Shown here: positions 8,755 to 16,300 of the stretch, in pieces
How the letters are laid out: every line of letters begins with the position of its first letter
Numbering within the stretch: position 1 is the first letter of the stretch
NCBI RefSeq assembly: GCF_004920405.1
Contig: NZ_RFLV01000001.1
Location: 434,001-498,000 of the forward strand
Direction of reading: 5' to 3'
Length of the DNA stretch: 64,000 nt
From: Pseudomonas leptonychotis
GTDB lineage: Bacteria; Pseudomonadota; Gammaproteobacteria; Pseudomonadales; Pseudomonadaceae
Notes under the pieces: generated by a model
Seen by the model: the letters and a program-made list of their open reading frames with translations, nothing else
Database searches by the model: none
Told to the model about the DNA's origin: nothing
Translations under genes and position numbers: made by a program

Positions 8755-10467
8755 TCAGCGCGGGCTAAGATGGGCAATCAACAGCTGCACGCTTTCCTGC
8801 CCACGAAACTCATTCACGTCCAGCTTGTAAGCCAGCTCCACCCAACGCACGGTCGGGTTCGGCCAGATCTCGCGGTCCACACCAAAGGCGATGCCATCGA
8901 GCTGTACGCTACCGCACTCGCTTTTCAACACCACCTTGAGGTGCCGTTCGCCGACCACGCGTTGCTGCACCAGCTGGAATACGCCATGAAACAACGGCTC
9001 GGGAAAGTGCTGCCCCCAAGGCCCGGCATTGCGCAGTTCCTTGGCCAGTGGCAGGTGGAACTCTTCGATGGACAAGGCGCCATCGGACAGTAGGCGACCG
9101 GTTAAGTCGTCTTCACACAGCTGGCGACGTACTTCGGCATCGAAGGCCGCCGCAAACTCCGCGAAATGGGCTTCAGGCAATGACAGCCCTGCAGCCATGG
9201 CATGCCCACCAAATTTGCTGATCAGCTGCGGATGCTTGGCCGCCACCGCATCCAGCGCATCACGGATATGAAAACCAGGAACCGAGCGCGCCGAACCTTT
9301 CAGCACGCCGTCGCCGGCATCGGCAAAGGCGATGGTCGGGCGGTGATACCGCTCCTTCATGCGCGAGGCAAGGATGCCGATCACGCCTTGGTGCCAATCG
9401 GCCTCGAACAGGCACAGACCGAAGGGCATGTCTTCCAGCGGCAGATCCTTGAGCTGGGCCAGCGCCTCACGCTGCATGCCTTGCTCAATGGCCTTGCGGT
9501 CCTGATTGAGCTGATCCAGCTGCACCGCCATGTCGCGGGCCAGGGCTTCGTCATCACAGAGCAGGCATTCGATGCCCAGCGCCATGTCATCCAGACGCCC
9601 CGCCGCATTCAATCGTGGGCCGAGGATAAAACCCAGATCAGTGGAGGTGATACGCCGATGATCACGCCCCGCCACCTCGAGAATCGCGCGCAAGCCCGGC
9701 CGCGCCCGGCCGGCACGAATCCGCGCCAAACCCTGATGCACCAGAATGCGGTTATTGGCATCCAGCGGCACCACGTCGGCAACGCTGCCCAGAGCAACCA
9801 GATCCAGTAACTCGCCCAAGTTAGGCTCAGGGCGCTGTTCATTGAACCACCCCATCTCGCGCAAGCGCGCACGCAGGGCCAGCAGCACATAGAACATCAC
9901 CCCAACCCCGGCCAGCGCCTTGCTCGGGAATTCACAACCGGGCTGGTTGGGATTAACGATGGCGTCCGCCGCCGGCAACTCGGCACCCGGCAAGTGGTGA
10001 TCGGTCACCACCACAGTCAGGCCAGCGGCCTTGGCCGCCGCAACGCCTTCGACGCTGGAGATACCGTTATCCACGGTAATCAATAGCTGCGGCTGACGCT
10101 CAAGCGCCACCGCGACGATCTCGGGAGTCAGGCCATAGCCGTATTCAAAGCGATTAGGCACCAGATAATCGACATGGGCGGCGCCGAGCATGCGCAGCCC
10201 GAGCATGCCCACTGTGCTGGCGGTGGCGCCGTCAGCATCGAAGTCGCCGACGATCAACATGCGCTGACCTTGTTGCAAACCCAGCACCAACAAATCGACG
10301 GCCGCGCTCATGCCCTTCAGTTGCTGATACGGAATCAAGCGCGCCAAGCCCTTATCCAGCTCGGCAGCCGACTGCACGCCGCGAGCGGCATACAAACGAG
10401 TCAACAACGGCGGCAGAGCGCCCAGGTCGGGCAAGGTGGCAGGTAACGGGCGGGCTTCGATGCGCAT
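8755..10467 (-). CDS. recJ: RecJ, single-stranded-DNA-specific 5'-3' exonuclease
   Basis: Metal-dependent exonuclease acting with RecQ in RecF-pathway recombination and in mismatch and base-excision repair. 570 residues, the usual length. DHH domain with DFDADGATAS (about residues 74-83), VDNGISS and the signature TDHHLPG, then the DHHA1 domain with GGHAMAAGLSL and a C-terminal OB-like part. ATG 10467 (MRIEARPL) is the family start; the upstream frame adds 12 unrelated residues. Converges closely on the LapG-like gene (6 bp between stops). Lies about 160 bp downstream of yaeQ on the same strand, with a palindromic repeat between them. Confidence 0.97.
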   Translation of the reverse strand: MRIEARPLPATLPDLGALPPLLTRLYAARGVQSAAELDKGLARLIPYQQLKGMSAAVDLLVLGLQQGQRMLIVGDFDADGATASTVGMLGLRMLGAAHVDYLVPNRFEYGYGLTPEIVAVALERQPQLLITVDNGISSVEGVAAAKAAGLTVVVTDHHLPGAELPAADAIVNPNQPGCEFPSKALAGVGVMFYVLLALRARLREMGWFNEQRPEPNLGELLDLVALGSVADVVPLDANNRILVHQGLARIRAGRARPGLRAILEVAGRDHRRITSTDLGFILGPRLNAAGRLDDMALGIECLLCDDEALARDMAVQLDQLNQDRKAIEQGMQREALAQLKDLPLEDMPFGLCLFEADWHQGVIGILASRMKERYHRPTIAFADAGDGVLKGSARSVPGFHIRDALDAVAAKHPQLISKFGGHAMAAGLSLPEAHFAEFAAAFDAEVRRQLCEDDLTGRLLSDGALSIEEFHLPLAKELRNAGPWGQHFPEPLFHGVFQLVQQRVVGERHLKVVLKSECGSVQLDGIAFGVDREIWPNPTVRWVELAYKLDVNEFRGQESVQLLIAHLSPR

Positions 10468-10530
10468 TAGGGTTCCGGTACAGACAAAAGGCAAGGCATA
10501 CACAGGCGCTTAAGTAGCGCGCCTAGAGCC

Positions 10531-10617
10531 GTAGGATGGGTCGGGCCGCGCAGGTTGAGCGCAGCGATACCCATCCTGTGCTGTAGCGATGGGTATCGCA
10601 GGCTCAACCCATCCTAC
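10531..10617. repeat. 87-bp nested palindromic intergenic element
   Basis: Two nested inverted repeats lie between yaeQ and recJ. The outer arms GTAGGATGGGT (10531-10541) and ACCCATCCTAC (10607-10617) are perfect complements, as are the inner arms GCGATACCCATC (10564-10575) and GATGGGTATCGC (10588-10599), with a 12-base loop. It could fold into one long hairpin in DNA or RNA. The sequence type recurs, from memory, in intergenic regions of several Pseudomonas genomes; a shorter relative is at 19352-19377. It may end yaeQ transcription, but has no clear U-tract. Confidence 0.85.
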
Positions 10618-10628
10618 AAAAGCGACAT

Positions 10629-11168
10629 TCAGCGTTCGCCAGCCAGCCACTCGATAGGCAACTCATGCTGGCCGCGCTCATCGGTGACGAACAGCTCGCC
10701 GTCGCTGATCATCACGCTCCAGTTCAGCGAACGCGGCATGTCCAGCGCCAAACGGGCCAAGGCTTCTTGGTCGAGGGCGACGACATTGATGTTTTTCAGG
10801 CTGCGAACGGGGTCGAGAGCCTTGGTTTGCCACACGCGCAGGTTGCCGTAGGCCACCAGGCTGAACTTCTCAGTGCGCCGCGAGCACCAGGTGATGCGGT
10901 CGCTGTCCGGTTGCCCGACCTCAATCCAATGCAGCACGCGATCATCCAGGCTCTTTTCCCACAGGGCTGGTTCATCCACATCCGACAAACCGCGACCGAA
11001 CGCCAGGTGCTCGTGATAGAACAAGGCATAACCCACCAGCCGGGCAGCCAGGCGCTCTTCGGTTTCCGACGGGTGCTTGGCAACGGTGAAACGCAGGTTT
11101 TCATAGACGCTGCGGTCCATGTCGGTGAGGTTCAACTCGATTTTGTAGGTCGTAGACGGCAGGGCCAT
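10629..11168 (-). CDS. yaeQ: YaeQ family protein
   Basis: 179 residues, the full length of the YaeQ family (PD-(D/E)XK nuclease-like fold; biochemical role unproven). The family pattern is visible from the start (TTYKIELNLTDMDRSVYENL), then LRFTVAKHPSETEERLAARL, the FGRGLSDVDEPALW stretch carrying conserved acidic residues, and IEVGQPDSDRI. ATG 11168 begins exactly where family similarity begins; the open frame extends 41 codons further upstream with no family content. Lies 73 bp downstream of a truncated sucrose-phosphorylase-like gene on the same strand. Confidence 0.92.
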   Translation of the reverse strand: MALPSTTYKIELNLTDMDRSVYENLRFTVAKHPSETEERLAARLVGYALFYHEHLAFGRGLSDVDEPALWEKSLDDRVLHWIEVGQPDSDRITWCSRRTEKFSLVAYGNLRVWQTKALDPVRSLKNINVVALDQEALARLALDMPRSLNWSVMISDGELFVTDERGQHELPIEWLAGER

Positions 11169-11241
11169 GGAGGGGCTTCTTGGCTGGGCGAAAGAGCGTA
11201 AGTCTAACCCGAAACGCTCCTCGCCGAACCGATCCGCCCAC

Positions 11242-11970
11242 TCAGCAGCGTATTTGCTGCTCGATACCGCTTTCAGGATCGCGGTAGTCAATGATCGCCT
11301 GACACGTGCTCAGATCAACATACAAGCGGCAGTAATGCTCGCCATGGCGCCAGGCCATGGCCACGCTGCTACCGATGCGCTTGGTGGTGTAACCGAACGC
11401 ATCCAGGCGGAACAACTTGACCCCACGCGCGGTGAGAAACGCCAGGTAACGCTCCATCAGCTGGTAGGTTAGCGGTGATTCGTAGTTGAGGTCGATCTGT
11501 CGCTCGGTGAAGGTGCACCACACCCGGCAGGTCTCGCCATTAGCCAGCAGCACGTCGCGAAACGGCTCTTTTTCCTTGCGGATATGAATCTTGGCCAAGT
11601 CTTCCAGGCCAATCTCGCCGAGCTTGTCCACCTGAACGAACAGCTCGGCATGCACTGAATCCTGACCCTTGGCGACAAAATCGAGAAACTCCGGCGACTC
11701 GTCCGAAATGTGGCTGATCACCAGATCAACGCACAGATCGAAGCGCGCAGATATCCGCTCGACATCGGCCCAGTCGCCGTAGCGCGGGTCGACCTCCATA
11801 TGGGTCAGCGGCGAGAAGCCACCATCGGCATTGGACGGATACATCGGCAGAAGATGTACGCCACCGACTGCATCCGTTAAGTGCTGCTCAAGCAAGCTGT
11901 AAAGATTACTCAGGTTGCCACCCAAGCGATCTGGATAAGTGATCAACTGAACCGCGTTACGCAATGCCAT
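11242..11970 (-). pseudogene. 3'-truncated sucrose-phosphorylase-like GH13 gene
   Basis: Residues 1-200 match the N-terminal half of GH13 sucrose phosphorylases: NAVQLITYPDRLGG, GVHLLPMYPSNADGGFSP, VDPRYGDW, and FRLDAFGYTTKRIGSS, which carries the catalytic nucleophile Asp. Family members have roughly 480-590 residues; this frame has 242 and loses similarity just after the nucleophile, so the acid/base Glu and the rest of the barrel are missing. The last 35 or so residues (from AMAWRHGEHYC) do not fit the family and look like a joined foreign frame. A GAGG site precedes ATG 11970, so it may still be translated. No sugar transporter or other sucrose gene is nearby. Read as a deletion remnant. 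Confidence 0.75.
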
Positions 11971-12072
11971 GCTCACCCCTCATTCGCCGGTACAACTGCC
12001 CACTACACAGAGCAGGGCTAGAGTGACCTTAACGAGGTATGCCGGTCATGGCCAGCGAGTCAGACCACGCAA

Positions 12073-12762
12073 TCAGTTATCGGCATAGCGCCCCCATAGC
12101 TCGTCAAACACCCGACGGTAGTCAGCGAACAACGCAGGGTGGTCAATTACCAGCAGGTTTTCCTCGTTGCCGGTGGTCGCGCTACGGGTCCAGTTGAAGC
12201 TGCCATTCAATAGAAAACGGCCATCGAACAGGGCGAATTTATGGTGCATGTGGTACGGCCCAGAGTCGATGCGTAATGGCACACCCTGGCTGCGCAAGCG
12301 CTCAATATCGCTGCCCATATCGAACTGCTTTTCGTTATCGGTAATTACCCGCACTGCGATACCGCGCTGGTGGCAGGCCAGAATTTCACTGCTCAACTGG
12401 TCGTCAGAGATGGTGTACACGCAGATATCTACCGACTGCCGGGCCTGTCGACAAAGATCGCGAATCTTGCGTCGACAACTTTCGCCGGGGCTGAAATGCG
12501 CACTGGCGACTTCCACCCGATTCGGCGCAACACAGCTATCGAGTGTCTTAACAACCTGTTCCAACCACTTCAGCGCAGCCAGCGTGTTGGCCGGTTCGGT
12601 CACTAGCTCACGTACCAAGGCGAACGCGCGATTACGCAGATAGCGCACCTGATCCGGGCCCAAATCGCTGCCCAGTTGGCGCAACTCGTCGCGCTCCTCA
12701 TTGCTCAGCCGCAGATCGGCCAGGCTGTCACGCAACTGCTGATCGAGACGATTGAAATCCAT
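12073..12762 (-). CDS. Single-HKD phospholipase D-fold protein
   Basis: 229 residues. N-terminal helical part (about 1-85), then one PLD domain: QSVDICVYTISDDQLSSEIL and the HKD motif HHKFALFDGRFLLNGSFNW (about residues 168-186) with His, Lys and Asp in place. Single-HKD proteins act as dimers and include bacterial Nuc endonuclease and mitochondrial PLD6, so the substrate may be nucleic acid or phospholipid; the sequence does not decide. No signal peptide. Its ATG directly abuts the TAA of the rhomboid gene (TAAATG) with AAGGA inside the rhomboid end, so the two are translationally coupled and probably act together. Confidence 0.88.
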   Translation of the reverse strand: MDFNRLDQQLRDSLADLRLSNEERDELRQLGSDLGPDQVRYLRNRAFALVRELVTEPANTLAALKWLEQVVKTLDSCVAPNRVEVASAHFSPGESCRRKIRDLCRQARQSVDICVYTISDDQLSSEILACHQRGIAVRVITDNEKQFDMGSDIERLRSQGVPLRIDSGPYHMHHKFALFDGRFLLNGSFNWTRSATTGNEENLLVIDHPALFADYRRVFDELWGRYADN

Positions 12763-13323
12763 TTAACGTCCTTGTCGTGAGCGCGGTCTATAGCGCCAGG
12801 CGGCATAGAGCCCACCGCACAGCGCACCGGCCAGATGATATTCGAAGGAGACGCCTTTCTGCGGCACCAGGCCGAACACCCAGCCTCCATGCAGAAAGAA
12901 CACTAATACCGCCAGCAGCAGATCAAGCCAACTGCGGCGGAACCACGCCCGCGCCAGCAGCAGCGCCCACAGCCCGAACAGCCAACCGCTGGCGCCAACA
13001 TGGATGCCCTGGCGGCCGAACAGCCAAACCAATGCACCACTGCCGATGATGATAAACAGGCTGGCCTGGATAAAGTCGCGCCGCGATTCCAGCAAAGCCA
13101 GCAGCCCCAGTACCAGCAGGCCGCTGAGATTACTCAACAGATGCAACCAACCACCATGCAGCCAAGGCGCAAAAAAGATACCCGGCAACGACTCAAACCG
13201 CCGCGGTATCACGCCCCAAACATTGAGGCTGTAACTACTCAGGCTATTGACCAGTTGCAGCACCAGCATCAGTGCGGCAATGCCCAGCAACAGCTGGACC
13301 CGTGGCAACAGCCCGGCCTTCAT
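12763..13323 (-). CDS. Rhomboid-family intramembrane serine protease
   Basis: 186 residues with about six membrane helices. Rhomboid hallmarks: HGGWLHLLSNLSGLL (His and Asn of the oxyanion region, about residues 56-70), the catalytic serine in VGASGWLFG (about 108-116) and the catalytic His in the last helix, EYHLAGALCGGLY. It should cut membrane proteins within or next to the bilayer. The ATG overlaps the AAA ATPase stop (ATGA) and the gene runs directly into the PLD-fold gene, so it appears to be the eighth gene of the PspA/flotillin/AAA unit. The substrate is unknown; membrane-anchored operon partners (flotillin, YqiJ-like) are plausible candidates, which is inference. Confidence 0.88.
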   Translation of the reverse strand: MKAGLLPRVQLLLGIAALMLVLQLVNSLSSYSLNVWGVIPRRFESLPGIFFAPWLHGGWLHLLSNLSGLLVLGLLALLESRRDFIQASLFIIIGSGALVWLFGRQGIHVGASGWLFGLWALLLARAWFRRSWLDLLLAVLVFFLHGGWVFGLVPQKGVSFEYHLAGALCGGLYAAWRYRPRSRQGR

Positions 13324-16300
13324 GGCGACTCGATTTCGCTGTCGCCGGTATCGCTTTCCAAGCGCTGTTCGTGACCCAGTTGCTCGCCTAAATCGCGCAG
13401 CTGAGCGGAGATTTCCAGCATGCGGTTGTGGGTGCGCAGGTCGATATCGATTTTCTTGTCCATCGCCTTAACCAGCGGTAGAAAACTGTTCTGCAGGCTT
13501 TCAGCCAGGCTTTCCAGTAGCTTTTGCACTGCAGGTTGCGCCGGCGTGATCACCTCCACTTGCGGGCGCAGCTTGCCCAGGCTCTCAAGCCCAGCTAACA
13601 GCTGCTCCCAAGGCACAGTAGGCGACTCAGCAGCGGGTTTGTTTGGCGCCAAGCCGCGTACGCCTTCAACCAGATCATTGAGCTGCGCGACCACGCGCCC
13701 GCCGACGTCGCTGTCGCTGCCGCCCATAGCCTTGTTACGCATAAAGTCGCGCTTGATCTGCGTCCAGCGCTCGGCCTGGGTGTCGGTCATATTGCCGCGC
13801 AATTCCGCCAGCTTGAGCAGGTTTTCCTCGGCGCCCGTGGTGAGCAGCTGTGATTCGCCCTGGTAATGATCGGCGATCAGTTGCAGCACCTCGGCCTCGT
13901 TCATCACGGCAGAGATTTTCTCCGCCATCTTGTTCATGTTGCGGTAGCTACCCTGCAACTTGAACGGCGGCTCGGTGCGGTACTGATCAGCCTGGGCGGC
14001 GCTGGCGATGTACTGCTGATTGACCCGGCCCACCACATCACGCACCTGCATCAAACGCTGCAAGGTGGTAACGATCTCATTGACCTCGGCGCCGCTGTAG
14101 CTGTGACTCAACTCGTTGCTGGAAAACGGCTTGCCTTCGGCCTTGGCGACAAAGCGATAGACATCCGCCATCTCGCGAGTGGCCAGCGGTGCCAGCACCG
14201 GATTGGAGGTCAAGCCGTTCTCGATATAGGACAGCGCAAAGGCTTCCTGCATGCCGCCCAAGGTGTCGCCGAGGTTATAGATGTCGGCACGGTTGGCCAG
14301 CATATCCGGGATCTTGAACACGTCACCGGACTCGGTGTAAGGGTTGCCCGACATGATCACGCAGAACTTGCGACCACGCATGTCGTAGGTGCGCGTGCGC
14401 CCCTTCCATACGCCTTCAATGCGCCGGGTGCCGTCACACAGCGAGATAAATTTCTGCAAGAACTCCGGATGGGTGTGCTGAATATCGTCGAGATAGAGCA
14501 TCACGTTGTTGCCCATCTCCAGCGCCAGGTTGAGCTTTTCCAGCTCCTGACGCGAGGTGGCGTCCGGCGCCTGAGCCGGATCGAGGGAGCGCACATCGTG
14601 CCCCAGCGCCGGGCCATTGATCTTCATAAAGATCAAACCCAGGCGGTGAGCCACGTACTCCATCAAGGTGGTTTTACCGTAACCCGGCGGCGAGATCAGC
14701 ATCAGCAAGCCGGACAGATCAGAGCGACGATTCTCCCCGGCAGTACCCATTTGCTTGGCTAGGTTGTCGCCGATCACCCCGAGATAGACATCATTGATCA
14801 GTTTGTTGCGCACAAAAGAGCTAAGCGGTTTTGGCTTGAACTCGTTAAGGCGCAGCGCCTCACGCTCACGCCCAATCACTTCCTGGCGCAACGCCTGATA
14901 GCGCTGCAGCCCCGGCAGAAACTGTTCGCGGTGCACGCGCAGGCGAGCGAAGAAATCATCCACGGCCAGCACCAGCTTCCGCTCGCTTATGCGCGGGTGC
15001 TCACCCATCAACTCTTCAACGCTAAAGCGCAGATCCACCTCGGTGACACGCTTGGCCACACCTTCCGGCAGCAGGCTCAAGGCCACAGCTTCCGGCACAT
15101 AAGCGCTTAGCTCAGCAAACTGTGCATCGGCACACAGGCCGCGCAACCAGTTGTCGACCAACGCCCACTGCGCCGCCGGCCGACCCTGCAATTGCCCGAG
15201 GGTCTGCTGGTAAACGTCCCACACATGGGCGGCTTGCAAACGCGCCTGCAACCCGGCAAGCAGCTCGCGGCCGTACTTGCTGAACACGAATTCAATGCGT
15301 TCGGCCGCCAGCTCGTGCACCAGGTACTCCGCCGCCTCGACCAGACCGGCCAGAGCGACTTCCATCGCCTGCTGCTGACAGAACCCCGCCATGGCATCGG
15401 TAATTTCCGCCTGCAATTGCAGCAGGCCCTGACTCTGGCCGAACAGTTGCTGGATATGCCGGCAGGTTCGCGCCCGCTGCGGCCACTGCCCCGCCGTTTC
15501 GACGCCTTGTGCATGGCCCCAAAAGAAGCTGGCGAAACCCCGCGGCAATGCGCCATAACGCAGCAAGCCAGCACTGTCGCGCAGCGGTAGCAGTTGGCTA
15601 AGAATCAATGCCGCATCGTGGTCGTGAATGCCCTTTTCGTAGCCTTCCTTGTAGCGCGGCGCGGCAAAGTCACGGATGCTTTTGACCAGCGCTTCCGGCT
15701 GTGCCAATTGCTGTTTGAGTAGATCGATACTGAGGCCATCGCGCCCGGCATCGACGGCTGCCAGCACTTCGCCGGCCAGGTATTCGGCGCGGTAGAGCGT
15801 GGCGGACTCGGATTCCAGTGATACCTGCCAATAGTCGCGCAGCGTTTCCAGCTCGGCGTTCTGCAGCGGTTCAAGAAACTCAGTGCCGGTCAGGTGCAGG
15901 TAGAGCTGATCGCCCCTCGGCATCAGCGTCAGGTCCAGCTCCTGGGTATTGACGCTGAAGCGATGGCGCGGTCCGAGCTTGATGACGTTGCCGCCTTCCT
16001 CGAACAGCTCACTTTTGTCGCGCAGGCTGCGTACGGCCTGGTCACGGGCGGCCTTGAGGCGCGCCTCAACATCCTCAGCTTTAACGCTGTCTTTCAGCTC
16101 GCGCAGGCGCTCAGTCAGTTCACGCAGCTTGAGAATTAACGGATCAGAGGCGAAAAACGCATTCAGCTCGTCGGGCTTGGTCAGCCGCGCGGTGCGTCGA
16201 CCGAGGCTTTCCAGAATCCGCCGCGCGGCATCGAGCAAGCCCTGAGCCTTGCGTTGACGCTCGTCGAGCAATGCTTGCTTATGCGCCTCGAAGGTTTCCA

